A stretch of DNA of 64,000 nucleotides from Acanthornis magna. Lineage: Eukaryota > Chordata > Aves > Passeriformes > Acanthizidae. The notes under the pieces are model-generated. The model did not search any database. It saw only the letters and a list, made by a program, of their open reading frames with translations, and was not told where the DNA came from. The DNA lies in NCBI GenBank assembly GCA_036785705.1, contig JAWUZG010001149.1:59758-123757 (forward strand). The letters are read 5' to 3'. Each line of letters opens with the position of its first letter. The stretch's first letter is position 1. This document shows positions 11,842 through 23,706 of this stretch, piece after piece. Both the position numbers and the translations under genes were made by a program.

Positions 11842-11955
11842 ATGAGGAGCTTTATTCTGGGACTTCTAACAATTTGTTGGGAAGTGAACCTATTATTTCA
11901 TGGCACTCTCGTCGAAGCTCTCTGAGAACAGAGTATCCAATACCTTGGCTTAATG
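11842..11955 (+). CDS. SEMA4D: SEMA4D-like exon, sema domain
   Basis: Acceptor TTGAAG and donor GTAAGT. It contains ELYSGTSNNLLGSEPIIS and ends RTEYPIPWLN, as in SEMA4D. Phases match both neighbours and there is no stop. Confidence 0.92.
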
Positions 11956-12812
11956 GTAAGTGGGCATGAGAAATGTCCCAAACAAGTTCCTTTTCCTTCT
12001 TCAACACCACGGGTACAGAGTGTGTATCTTAGCTGGCTAAGGAGCAATCGTCAGGTGTCTCAAAGAGATGGATTTTGGTGTGCTGGCCTACACTGTGCGT
12101 GTGTGCCCTCGTGCATGCCATCAAGAGCTTTTATTTTGAAATTTCAGGATTTTTATTGGCATTGATGATGAAAACAGCTTCAGAATAGACACGCTTCAAC
12201 TTGACATGAACGGTTTATTTCTTTTCTGCTTGTTTATCCTTGCAATAATGCAGTTTGGTTATGATACAGTAAGGAATAGAATGGTTTTGCTCTTGAATTG
12301 GTTCTCAAATTGAGCTGATCATGGTTCTTGGCTCTTTCAGTTCCTGAATTTCAAAATTGACTGAGTTTTGTGGTTGCTCAGAGGTTTGAGGCTTTGTGCC
12401 AAAAAGGACCAAAATCATGATCATTGTGTCCAAAAAGGATAGGATTGGACAGAGGCAGGCAAAGGAGGGTTGCCTTTGCAGGCCCATTAGAAAACCACAT
12501 TTGAATGTGGCCTGAAGAATGATAAGGTAATGAGCTGTCACATCATAGGTATCTCTCAGGTATCTTAGTGCTATCACATAGGTTTTAGGGGTTTTTGTTT
12601 TTTTTCTGTTTGTTTTCAGGTGGTTTGGTTTTTGTTTGGAAATGCTCTTCATATTGTGAACAGCAAAATGTGTAGGCAGGTCAGTGACTGGAGAGGAGGT
12701 AAATGCAATGTGGAGTTTGGAGTTTGGGCGAAAGACAATTTCTGAGGGTCTTGGAGGGAATCAAGTTAGTAGTCACCTACAGAATAGAAAATACTTCTGT
12801 TTGTATCTCTAG

Positions 12813-12964
12813 AGCCCAGCTTTGTTTTTGCTAATGTGGTAAGAGCAGATCCAAACAGCACAGATGGAGAAGACGACAAGATACACTTCTTTTTCAGTGA
12901 GGTGTCTGTGGAGTATGAATTCATTGGAAAATTGATGATTCCAAGAAGAGCTAGAGTATGCAAG
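12813..12964 (+). CDS. SEMA4D: SEMA4D-like exon, sema domain
   Basis: Acceptor TCTAG and donor GTGGGA. It contains [32 protein letters not shown] and ends PRRARVCK. The [12 protein letters not shown] stretch is typical of this subfamily. Intact. Confidence 0.93.
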
Positions 12965-14297
12965 GTGGGAGATAGTTCCATTTACTTTTACTGTATCTCT
13001 TAGAATCTTGTGTGTGTGTTAAAAAGTATTCATTCTTGTGGACTTACTGCCATGTAAATGGAAGTGATTGAATTTGGTGAATTTTAATGAATGAGCAGTT
13101 CCAATCAGGTCGTCAGAACTGAGAAAGCCAAATGGTTGCTTTGTGAATAAATACTTGATCTATTTTTCACAGTTGTGAAATTTCGGTACATCTGGGGGTT
13201 CTGCTCTCCTCTGGGAGAAAAGCAACCGTGACAAAGAAAACAAAGCAACCGTTTTCCCAACAGCAAATTTATCTGGCTGTTTCGTTTTTATGAGGTTAGA
13301 AGTTTTATTTTGACTTTACTGTTTTGTAGTTAAACAGGGAAGTCAAAACATCAGTAATGAGTTAGTGCCCTTGAGATTTCCATTAAACAAGGAGCTGGAG
13401 GCAGGTTTACATGGGACTTCTTATTATGGCACTCTGCCTACTGACAGCTTGTGCACACTTTCAGAGGGGAGTATTGTGAAATATGAGAGCTTCATTTATT
13501 GTGTTATTCTGTATTTCAGACTGTTGTTTGAAATGGAAATTGGTGGCAGGTTGCAAATCTATAAGCACTTCTACTTAATTGTTTTAATAAATTTTGCAGA
13601 TTTCCTTGAATACATTGCATATACAATTGGATAATGAGTGGAAATATTAAATGGAAATATGAATATTGTTTCAACATACATTGAAATCTCTCTTTTAGAG
13701 ACGTATCAGAGCTACAGGTCAATTATCAAACATTTTGAAACATTTCTAGTCAATAGATCTTAACTTCTTTAAGCCTTGGTACCTGCAAATCCTTAATAAA
13801 GATGGTAACTGCTAGAAGGATTAAGCCATTGCTGGATTTCTTCCAATGAAATTATCAATGTCAGGCAAGTTTTAAGGCATACTGCAGCATTAGAATTTGA
13901 ATCAGTTTTGATGTCACAGAACAAATGCAATATTACCTATTTCTCTTAAAGGACAGTATAATACTTCCATGCTTGTTTTACTTTTTTCCTAATGATGCAT
14001 CTCCCATCTCAGCTTTTTTGAGTGTTGCTGAGGTATGTTCTTCATTAACGCTCGTATTTCATCTTCCCTGTGCGTGCGATAGAAATAATTTTGCATTATT
14101 TTTGTTGAATCAATTTTCCTGTAGCTTTCATCCTGTTCTGTTTGTGGATGTGTGAACATTTATTGATGTTGCTAGAGATGAAATGTTACAAAATACCAGG
14201 GCTTAGTAATTAAGCCGCTGTACAGCAGTGGTTCTTAAATGCAAAAATACTGCTAGCGCTCCTCACAAACACCTTTTTATTTTTTTAATACCATAAG

Positions 14298-14473
14298 AGG
14301 GACCGAGGAGGATTAAAGACCTTGCAGAAAAAATGGACTTCCTTTCTCAAGGCCAGACTGCTTTGTACCATCCCTGATAAGAATTTAATTTTCAATGTTA
14401 TCAATGATGTTTTTATTGTCAAATCTCCAACTTTGAAGGAGCCAGTGATATATGGAGTCTTCACCCCACAACT
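14298..14473 (+). CDS. SEMA4D: SEMA4D-like exon, sema domain
   Basis: The acceptor AG at 14296–14297 has a weak pyrimidine context (ATACCATAAG), but it is the only one that keeps frame. It contains [20 protein letters not shown] and ends VFTPQ plus two bases. Donor GTAAGT at 14474. A second AG two bases downstream would shift the frame. Confidence 0.88.
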
Positions 14474-14600
14474 GTAAGTGTGCTGTAGCCTTTTCCTGGT
14501 TAAGTACTTTCATCTCAGCTGGTTACTACAAGAAAATAATAATTCTTCCTATGTTTTGTTGTGTTTTGTTTTTTTTCCTAATTTCTTCCTGTGCTTACAG

Positions 14601-14760
14601 GAATAATGTGGGGTTGTCAGCAGTGTGTGCGTACAATCTGTCTACTGTAGAAGAGGTTTTCTCAAAAGGAAAATACATGCAGAGTGGTAGAGTAGAACCA
14701 TCTCATCATGTAAAGTGGGTAGAATACTACAGGGAAATTCCTAATCCTCGGCCTGGTGCA
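14601..14760 (+). CDS. SEMA4D: SEMA4D-like exon, sema domain
   Basis: Acceptor TTACAG and donor GTAAGT at 14761. It contains [20 protein letters not shown] and GKYMQS and ends PNPRPGA in phase 0. Intact, so the next exon must start on a codon boundary. Confidence 0.93.
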
Positions 14761-15549
14761 GTAAGTTTCTGTAATCTTGGATCTGATGACTTCTTTTAAT
14801 GCTCAGTAGTAAACAGACCAGGGAATACTGGTAACCTGCTAATGATTCATTTGTTTGCCCTCACCTGGTTGCTTCTTGTTGCAAAGGCTTTGTAGGAGAA
14901 CGCTCAAGTGATGTGTTCTGAATTTTTTATTTGGGAATCAAAGTCTTTGGTTTTTTGGGGTTTTTTAATTTAGAATTAAGTTATTTGCTGGGTTTGTATT
15001 TTCATTATTTTGTTAATAATTTTCTCTTTGTGAAATAGAATTTGATATACACTAGCAACATCATAAACCTTTTAGTTCAGATGAAAAGAAGGATAGCAAT
15101 TATTGCGTTGTCTCAGTAGAACCAGCATGTTTATCCGGTATAGTGCACTGCTCTGCAAAAGAAAACTTTCCTAGCACTGGGTCTCTTTCAGACTTTGCCT
15201 ACTTCCTTACGTTCCTTACAGTTGTATTGTTGCTAGTGCTTAAAGAGGTGTTGGTTAAAAGTAGGGAAGATGCATGAGAGCACAGAGGGAATGTTTTTCT
15301 AGAATGTATTTTGGACCCAAACGAAAATGTAGTCCAAAGCTCAGGGATTAGTACATCCCAGAAGCCAAAGTGCAGTGAGAGTTGAGGATCTTCCTCGGTA
15401 CAAAGAGTGTAGTGTGCAGGTGTGGTTACTGGCCAAAATAATGTGGAGAAGAAAATGCATACAACTGCTGTTAATTGTCTTTATTTTGTAGGAGTAAATG
15501 ATACAATTTGGTTGTCTCTTATTTCCCGCCCCCTCTGTGTCCCGCTGCT

Positions 15550-15551
15550 GG
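15550..15551 (+). other. Mutated splice acceptor (GG for AG)
   Basis: The pyrimidine tract at about 15517–15549 leads directly to GG and then the Cys codon that begins the expected exon. A single A-to-G change would explain it. A sequencing error cannot be excluded. Confidence 0.7.
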
Positions 15552-15774
15552 TGTATAAACAATGAAGCCAGAGCATCAAACTACATGAGTTCTCTGAATT
15601 TACCAGACAAAACATTGCTGTTTGTTAGACATCATCCGCTAATGGATGGCTCCATGACCCCAGTGGGAGACAGACCTCAGCTAGTAAAGCGAGATGTGAA
15701 GTGTACACAGATTGTAGTAGACAGAGTCAGAGCACTCAATGGCACCATCTATGATGTTATGTTCATCGGTACAG
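15552..15774 (+). CDS. SEMA4D: SEMA4D-like exon with missing splice acceptor
   Basis: The coding content is intact: it starts Cys-Ile-Asn and contains [20 protein letters not shown] and [13 protein letters not shown], with donor GTGAGT at 15775. A good pyrimidine tract precedes it, but the two bases before the first Cys codon are GG instead of AG (15550–15551). The nearest upstream AG (15490–15491) would bring in a TAA as the second codon. The first AGs inside the exon would break the frame. Confidence 0.85.
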
Positions 15775-16197
15775 GTGAGTTCTGCAAAACACTTTTTTTC
15801 ACGGTGCACTGATTGATTTGTTTTCTTAGACAAACTCTTGAGATTCCCATATTTACAGTGCTTTTACACCAGCTGGTGTTTTTGTTAAAATGTAAGGTGC
15901 ACAGTAAGTGGACAGTCTTAGGTGATGTGAAAAAGTATTGCAGGAAAAGAACTGCGAAGCTTCAATGAGTTGAGCAAAACCACACAATATAATCCCCAAC
16001 TGGTCATTCTGTGAACCAAATCGTTATTTCTTGCTCAGAGGTCCTGTTGATGGCAAGTGTAATGGTTGCCTTTGACACAGAATTATTCACCGGAACAGGA
16101 AGCAGATCATTGAGACAACTTACAGCAGTTGTGCAGGCTCTTTTCCTGCCTTTTTGTTTCAAGAATCTTACTTAAACATATTGCTCTGTTGTTTCAG

Positions 16198-16313
16198 ATC
16201 GAGGAGCCCTGCACAAAGCTATCAGCTATGAAAATGGAATGCATATTATTGAAGAAACACAGCTTTTTCCAAATTTTGAACCAGTCCAAACTCTCTTGCT
16301 TTCAGCCAAAACA
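16198..16313 (+). CDS. SEMA4D: SEMA4D-like exon, end of sema domain
   Basis: Acceptor TTTCAG and donor GTAAGT at 16314. It reads from [10 protein letters not shown] through [20 protein letters not shown], the conserved end of the sema propeller. Intact. Confidence 0.93.
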
Positions 16314-17504
16314 GTAAGTGGTGTAAGCATCACGGCAGTCATCTCATTTTGTACTTTCACAAAACTTCTTTGTGCCGCTTTGTGACCTTGTGACAAGAGA
16401 CGATTGCTGTGCACAGAGCCAGAGTGTGCATTTGTAACTCACCATGCTGCAGCAATCACACATTGCCTGCTGCATTTTGGTACATTTGGTAAGTGGCAAG
16501 TTTCTGAAGGTGCATGGGCATGGGGGAGGGGCTGGGGGGGCACAGGTGTGCAGGTCTTCACTTCATTTCCATGTGCAGAAGCTGGAAATGGTGAGGTGTT
16601 TTAATAGACCATATTTCAGGTTAGGAGTAATGTAAAAAACCTGACCCTTTGTTGCTGCTGTAGATTTGTGCAGAAAACTGCCCAGGGCTAAGGAGTGGCG
16701 TGTGGTTCTGAGGAAACAGACCTAAGAAAAGAGAGCAGTCTTCTAGCACAGAGACTTGGAATTCTGTAGCTAGTTGATTTCTGCTGTCCTAAATCTTGCA
16801 GGCTCCTCCCTGCTGGATGTGAGAGCAGTTACGTTGCTGCAGCTGTGGGTGAGGACCCCCGGTGAGGTCCTGTCCGCCCAGTCAGGCACCAGCTGCAGCT
16901 CCAGCTGGATGGCACAGGACCTGCTGCAGGCTCCAAACCTGGCAGCTGTCCTCCACCATTCATCAGTCACTTGGTTTAATTCTGGAGTGGTTTTGTGACA
17001 GTAGGAGGATAATCACTGTGTGTAGTTTGCACACGAGTTAGGTCTCTGGCCCTAGTTCCTCAGACCTTCAGATCCCTGAATGTGTCTGTCTATGCCTAAA
17101 GTCACTTGTAGCATCAGTGAGATTTTCTGGGCTTCATAAGGAATGATTGCCTCTTTTGAAGTATCTGGTGGTAATACCAGCATTCAGTAGCTACCTAGTG
17201 ATCCATAAGTGCTCTGCAGCTTAGGGATTTAGGAATACTTTGAAACAGCTTTTATTTTTGTGTGATATTTAATAAAATTTTGCATGTCAGAGTGATCAGC
17301 TCAGTGGAACAGAGCTTTATGCCATAATTTTTATGAGCTCATCTTGAATGTTTATTTATCCTTTCATGCTTACAATAGAAAGAAAGGGCAGAATATGTTT
17401 TTGGTAGACAAACGAAAATCAGAATTAAAAACTTCTGTGCTTAGTGTTCCGTAAACATGTTTGTATTATTTTTGTATGATACATCACACTGACAACTCAC
17501 TTAT

Positions 17505-17552
17505 ATATGTGTGTGTGTATATATATATTATGTGTGTGTATTTATATGTATA
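17505..17552 (+). repeat. TG/TA microsatellite
   Basis: Imperfect alternating TG and TA dinucleotides inside the intron, prone to length change. Confidence 0.85.
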
Positions 17553-19949
17553 CAGAGACACACATCAAGTATTTGCGTAATCTGCAAAGAAAGCTTGAAA
17601 TTACTTGCTTTGACAGGAAGTTTCAGAATATGCCCTGTCATAGAAGATAGTGATAGATAGCTCTTCTCCGTCTTTTCACGGAGAAACTTCTCTCAGAGCT
17701 TAGAATTGAAATAAAACACCGCTTCCTGCATTGGCACTGTGGAGAGTAACAGTTTGTGTCTTCTGCAAGTGAAAATTTCCATGTTGCAAATATAATTATT
17801 GACAGATAAAACTAAACCCTAAAACTGAACTAGTGCTGCCCAGTACATTCCCATGAAAGCAGAGCTACTTTTCAGTGATGAGGAGTGGGAGGTTGGGTCA
17901 GGTGCCAGAGTCATGATAACTGTATAGTGACAGTACCAGCCAAGCAGGGATTCCTGCTGTTCCCCAGCCTGAAAACACAAGTTTCTGCCTCCACAGCCTG
18001 TGGCTACTGAAGTCCTTCACAGAGCTGGTGTTGTTTTATACATCATGGCATCCCATAGTAGTGGATTAACCACAGAAGGGTAATAATTACCCTAATGGTG
18101 GGTTTTAGACCTCTTTGGAGTCCGAGTCCTTTCTGAGTGCATTTTTCAGTAGTCTCTAGGTTCTTCCCGTAGTATGTGGAGCATGGTGGGCACAATCTAT
18201 AGCAGAGCCTATAGTAGATCCTCTTAACTCCTGCTTGACTGGAAGGCATGTCTCGGGTTTTTTTAATGGTTTGCTCAGCTCACTGTCCGCTCCCTGAACT
18301 CTTGGATGTATTTCCATGTATTTCCATCTCCCATGAGCTGGGAAACATGCCGAGACGCTACAGCCCAAGCTCAGTATTGCACCATTTCAGCATTATCCAG
18401 CAGGGCATAAGAGAGATGAGCAGTGCTCGGTGCACTGTGGAAATCTTCAAGCAGAATGGGAAGTTTTCCTAGGAAGTTGTATGTCTCCAACACTATAGAC
18501 TTCCTTCTGTGAGCACTGCAACATAGTCCAGCACTAATCTAAGTTAAATTTCAGAATGGAAGACTGCATTTGAATGGATGTTTGACTGTCTTTCAAACTG
18601 TATCTTCCAGCAGTGCCAGCAGATTCTTTTTTGATCCTGTTTTATCTTGCAGTTTCCAGTGTTGAGAGTTTCCTTGAAAGCTGTTTGCACACTTTATATG
18701 TGAGATGGATTCCAACTAATTTGTGCTTGGTCTTGCAGCTTCCTCTAGAGACTTCGTCGTGATCATTGCATTAAAGAGACTGACATGTTCGGCGTTCTCA
18801 TGGCAGAAGCTCCTTACATCCTTAGTTGAAAAAGCAGTGTTAGCGAGCCCCGAAACCTAAACTGAACCCTAAGATACTCTGTCATTTGTTTTCTTGAGGG
18901 TATTTATCATGTCAAGACCAAATATCTGCACCTGAGCATAGGATTTTTGAAGGATGTTTCTGTACTTTAAATCTCTTCTTGGGTGTCTGCTCATCACTTT
19001 GTGACCGTACTCATCGTGCTGGAGTCCAGCAGTCTTACTGCAGACAAGACCCGAGTCCATTTCTGTGCACTGAGATCTGTATGGCTGCAGTACAGGAAAA
19101 GCCATTCCATGCTTGGATCCAGCTGATTTGCCTGACAACTGCAGTAGGGTGCTGATAAATCTGCTCAGGGTGAAGCCAGCCCACTGCTGAGGTGGGCTGT
19201 GCCATTCAGCTTTCTATGCAGGGTCTCCAAAGGAGTAGCGGGTCAGTCGCGGTGGTTTTGGGTTGCAGCACAGGGCCCTTTCTTGAGGCATTGCCTGATG
19301 ATCTGTGAAGTCCCAGTGTACCTTTAGCCATCGTTTCCCCGAGCTCTAAAGCAGATGAGTGAAATCCAGCAGCTGCCTGCCTTTTATAATAAGGATGAGT
19401 GTGGTCTTTTCCTGCTGTGCCCAGAGTCAAACTTGTTTGGGATCCCCAGCAGCAGTGGTTGAACAGCCATTCTGATTAATTCCCGTTCTCCTAGGTGCCT
19501 TGCCAGTGTTGTTTCCTTTGAACACTGCCAGTGTTCTTTCCTTAAGAAGCATTGGACTCTTGTAAGGATGATGCTGCCGTGGCTGCAGAGACTGGCTGGC
19601 TGAAGAGCTGAAGGCACTAGGACTGTTTTGGGTTAACAGGGGCAGGTCCAGCACAGGCTTGCCTTGCCTCATAGAGGATTATTGCATTCATATTTCTGGA
19701 AAAACTGTGATAGACATGGTTATTTTCATGTCATAAACTGTACCTGTTTCAGTTTTTCATTGTCTTTTTGCACTTTTCAGCATTGCTGTAATATTTTCAA
19801 GATAACTTTTTAGAAATAAAAGCTAATGAAATGCTTATTCTCTTCATGAGCCAGTTTTTACAAAAATGGCTGTATGTATGCAGCTCTTTAATAATATTTG
19901 AATTGTTCTGTGAATTGGGTTGTTTGGGTTTGAGAAAGTGATTGGCTTT

Positions 19950-19992
19950 GTTTGTTTGTTTGTTTGTGCTTTTTGTTTTTGTTTGTGCTTTG
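19950..19992 (+). repeat. Imperfect GTTT simple repeat
   Basis: Repeated TTTG/GTTT units with small interruptions just upstream of the PSI exon. They contribute to its pyrimidine-rich acceptor region. Confidence 0.8.
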
Positions 19993-20002
19993 TTTCCTTT
20001 AG

Positions 20003-20175
20003 GGCAGAAGATGCCTCTTTGCTGGTACACATTCTGGTGTGGTGCAGTCTGCAGTGGCATTCTGTGACAAGTACACCACTTGTGTTGACTGTGTTTCAGC
20101 AGGGGATCCTTACTGTGCTTGGAAACCCCTTGAAGCTTCCTGCACTGATGTTTTTAAAGAAGGTGGAATGGAAAG
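20003..20175 (+). CDS. SEMA4D: SEMA4D-like exon, PSI domain
   Basis: Acceptor TTTAG and donor GTAATC at 20176. It begins [16 protein letters not shown] and continues with a Cys-rich PSI module containing [11 protein letters not shown] and DPYCAW. PSI Cys residues are in place. Confidence 0.92.
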
Positions 20176-20405
20176 GTAATCGTATCCTTTGATTAGCTTG
20201 CAGTTACAATCAGTATTTAATCAGTCTTGCCCCTTACTGATAAATGGAATTTTAAAAACTGAATGTTTTCAAATACAGACTTATTCCTATCCATATATGT
20301 CTGCTAGCGCTGTTCAAATAAGATGACTCTTAATTGAGTCCAAGGGGATGGGCAGACTTCAGGAAACAAGATTTGAAGTTGTAATGGTTGGACATCCTTT
20401 TACAG

Positions 20406-20449
20406 GAACTGGATTCAAAACACAGGTGGAGATGCTTCTTCTTGTTCTG
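20406..20449 (+). CDS. SEMA4D: SEMA4D-like short exon between PSI and last exon
   Basis: Acceptor TTACAG and donor GTGAGT at 20450. The 44 bases give NWIQNTGGDASSCS, matching the linker that precedes the Ig-like part in SEMA4D. The phase fits both sides. Confidence 0.85.
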
Positions 20450-21857
20450 GTGAGTTAGTCTTTGAAGAGCTCTTTCATAAATGTCTAGGTGGAGTGGCAG
20501 AAGAGTTCTGTTTAGTCCAGCTTTGCTCTTGTGATTATCTCGACATTAATTTCTATTTTAATAGTTATGAGATTCTGCCTTGAATATTTGAGAATCTGTA
20601 CAAACTTGCATGTTGTCTTAAAAACTGTAGTGTATGGAATGAGAACTACTTGCTGTATGCGACCTGAATTCTGCCTTTATTACAAAGGCAACAGTATATA
20701 TGCTTTTCAGCATGAGAAGTTGTCTCTTAGTTGTTTTCTCAGTCTTTCACAATTCCTCAATACATCTGTCAGGTTTGACAGCTTGTTATTCTTCTCAGGA
20801 GTGAGCAGGAAGTCTGCTCATCTGCTTCAGATCCTGTGCTGATCCATACCCTTCTGCATTCAGTCCTTCTGATTCTCATGGGATTTCGGGGGCCCTTTCC
20901 CCTGCAACTCCACAAAAACTGCCTGTGTTTGTGTGCATTTCAGTGTGCAGTGCACGAGCCCCTGAAATGAATGGGGGCACTTCCACAGCAACTCGTGAAT
21001 GAAAGCAATACCAGAAGTACTTCTATTGCAGAGGCCTCTGTCTCTTTGATGCAGCATTTGACATTTCTGCTGCGAGCTTTAACAAGTGCTTGCTTATTGC
21101 TGCTAGATCAGATGAAACAATTCTGAAAAAACCTGGTTTTACCGTGAGAGGGGAGGGGGAACTCAGAACATGATACAGAGCAGCTAAAGTACCTTCCATA
21201 GTGCTTTAAGACAAGTAACCACAGGTCCTTTCTTTATAGTGTGTGCTGCTGCCACCAGATCCGGGCGATCATAAAGAGGAGTGGAGTTACAGGCGATTTG
21301 AGCTGCAGTGAAAAAAGCTCTTAAGAGTTTGATGTAATCGCTTTTTATTTCTAATCCAAGCAAAGCATGGACCGCCATGAGAGCTTTGCTTGTTACTTTT
21401 TTTGTTAACTTATGGGGTGGCATTGTGGGTGTGCCATAAGTGCAAATATCCTTTTTTTCAGAAGAGAGTTCCTAGTTCAGTTTCCTCTTGGATATTTTGT
21501 AGTTGCTGATTTACTTAAAGTGCACTAATTGGATAGAAAGTGAGACCAAGTACAGTGTCTTTTCCCAAACAGTGACTTCTCTCAGGTGCACCCTCAGTTG
21601 TGGATCAGTGAGGTCTTGCCTTTATCTGGAAGCGCAGGCTGTCTTAGAGTTGAGTGTCCTCTCTCTTAGTTTGTCATGATGTTTTACGTGCAGCTTGGTA
21701 TTTCACTGAGATTCTTGCATGCTGTCCACTGGTCTTGTGAGGTGAATGCCATAATCTCCATGCTTCCAGTAAGACTGAAACACAGTCTGGTGAAGCTGTA
21801 CATTGGAGCAAACTGGAATCATTGCTGATACTCTGCACGTTTATTTTGATGTTCCAG

Positions 21858-22429
21858 ATAAAGTAAGAGAGAATCCCCTACAGCATACATTCAAGCATGG
21901 GAGCACAGAAGGTGATAGCGATGCGCCAACAGTACCAGCTGTATCAGCCGAGGGGGTCCTGGAAAAGACAACGTTCCTCAAGTCAAACAATAACTTCCTG
22001 TTGATCTTCCTCTTCCTCTTCTTCTTCCTCTTCTTTTTCATTCTCTTTTTGTGCCTGCTCTCCTACAACTGTTACAAAGGTTACTTGCCAGGGCAATGCT
22101 TGAAATTTCACTCTGTGCTGCTGCTTGGTAAGAAGAAAACAAAGTCATATTTTTCTGATTGTGAGAAAAGCATGAAAGAGATGCTGGTGGAGCAGGGCAG
22201 TGTCAGCCACCAGAGCGGGGAGCAGCCCAAGCCCGCGCACAGCCCCAGCTACGAGATGGAGCCTGACTGCAGGAACAGCCAGCGGCAGGCTGGGGACTCG
22301 CGGGCATCCTGCCAGGCCAAGGACAAGCCCTTCGACTCAAGTGTGAACTCAAGGACGCTGACTCAGATGTGGAGGGGGGGAATGAAGGACCTCATCGTCC
22401 CTCTCAGTGGCGGAATTGAGCTGTGGTAG
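21858..22429 (+). CDS. SEMA4D: SEMA4D-like last exon: transmembrane and tail, Ig domain lost
   Basis: Acceptor TTCCAG before 21858. The exon starts DKVRENPLQHTFKHGSTE, the beginning of the Ig-like region. It then passes directly to the juxtamembrane segment (EKTTFLKSNN) with the frame kept. In SEMA4D about 190 residues, including the Ig-like domain, lie between these points. A hydrophobic Leu/Phe-rich helix follows at about 22000–22060, then YNCYKGYLP, GKKK and an acidic/polar tail. After DKPFD (ending 22336) the frame departs from the family ending and runs to TAG at 22427–22429. Confidence 0.85.
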
Positions 22430-23706
22430 TCCTGCTGGCTGTTTGAGCATGGAGAGCCTGGCTGTGACAGCTGAGCCGTAGCAGGGTTACATGCTCAAGC
22501 TGTAGAGCAAGCCCATTTTTGTTCAGATCTCAGCAGACGAGAGAAATGGTGTACTTGTCTGGAGACCAGAGCATCTTGTGTTGTACTGTCTTTATTCTGG
22601 GTTTTTTTTTCAAATGGCCAGTTTCAGATCACCGCTTGTTTATTCCCAATTTTCGCCCCTACTGAGCGCTTTGCTCTAGTGAAGCTACTTGCTTGTTCTT
22701 TGGCCATATTCTTCGATAGAATAAAAGTAACTTTATAGTTCAGTTGGCTTTTAAAAGGACTTTGGTTTACGAATATTTTTAGTTGCCGTTACAAAAAGAT
22801 CTACTTTCATTTTAATTCCAAATTGGAAATCGAGTTTAGTTTATCAGATTGGTAAATTACAGACTTTTGTCCAGATTGGGACTTTTTTTCTTTGCTTCTA
22901 GTGACTGTTTTTAGTTTTATGTTTTGTGTTCTGGCACACTAGATCTCTTTAGTTGGTTAATTTTTTTAACTGCTCTTTAAGTACCTTAGATTTTAAGGTA
23001 TAATGGGGATAGCATTGCCTTGATTTGTGTAAGACTCAGGGATGATCTTGTTTAAAGGCTTTTTTCTTTGCTGCTTTTAATGGTTAAAAAAAAGCAGCAC
23101 CACCGCCAGCCAGATGGACATAGGTCCCATTTTACTTTCTGTACAAAACTGGACTTTTGAAGAATTAACTTCAACAGTTCAGCTAGTGACTCGCTGGAAT
23201 GGACTGTTAGGACACAGCCTGATGAGAAAACGTTGCTGATTTTTCTCTTTTTTTCGCATTCAGAAATAACTCAGCTTCTTTTTGTGACAAATACTTGCAG
23301 CCTCACCCTTTCTGGATGATACCTTCACTCTCCTATGCAACTGGAGACTGAAACGGAAGCTGCGTAAACAATCAGTCTTTTGAACCATTTTTGTGAGGTG
23401 AAAGTGTGCATTTGTTCTCAGCCTGGTTCACAGCAGCACTGTTTGTCTGAAAAAGCATTTTGTGTGCAGTACAGTCCTGAAGAATTGTTCCTCTCACTGC
23501 TTCTTTCTGTAAATATTGTTAGAAGTAGAATTCATCATTTTAACAGTAAATAGCAGTATGCCTGGGCTGCTTTTCTGTGTTGAACTTACATGCAAACATA
23601 ATTTAGACCATCTTAGCGTAAACAGTTTATATTTTGTAAGATTCAGTTTGGTTTTATTTTTCTGTTTTTAATTATGTACGCATAACAGAATAAATATTAC
23701 AATAAA
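22430..23706 (+). other. 3' UTR of the semaphorin with poly(A) signals
   Basis: AT-rich sequence after the stop, with AATAAA at 23689–23694 and again at 23701–23706. An earlier AATAAA sits near 22721–22726. The spacing and T-rich character fit a vertebrate 3' UTR, so the copy appears to be a genomic duplicate or allele with introns and not a retrocopy. Confidence 0.7.

Larger units (their letters stand above)
16314..20002 (+). other. Longest intron of the semaphorin gene
   Basis: About 3.7 kb with canonical GTAAGT and TTTAG ends. It holds a TG/TA microsatellite near 17505–17552 and a GTTT-rich repeat near 19950–19992. No other gene or element was recognised, and short open frames show no family motif. 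Confidence 0.6.
6006..22429 (+). pseudogene. SEMA4D: SEMA4D-like class 4 semaphorin, thirteen exons, probably decayed
   Basis: SEMA4D (CD100) is a type I membrane semaphorin that signals through plexin-B receptors and acts in immune and nervous tissue. The exons here follow the family order: sema domain (exons at 6006 to 16313), PSI domain (20003–20175), a short linker exon, then transmembrane helix and cytoplasmic tail (21858–22429). Tail motifs YNCYKGYLP, QCLKF and GKKK match SEMA4D. Exon phases agree at every junction. Three features argue against a normal gene: the acceptor before 15552 is GG, the Ig-like domain is almost entirely missing from the last exon, and a one-base shift near 22336 changes the C-terminus. 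The signal-peptide exon is not in the window. It may be a decayed paralogue or sex-chromosome partner. Calling it a pseudogene is my inference; most exons are still open and well conserved. Confidence 0.75.

Noticed and set aside
21184..21423. A 79-codon minus-strand frame in the last intron with a protein-like composition
   Set aside because: I recognise no domain, and it lies in an intron with no supporting splice or promoter signals. It may be an old element fragment, but this cannot be supported.
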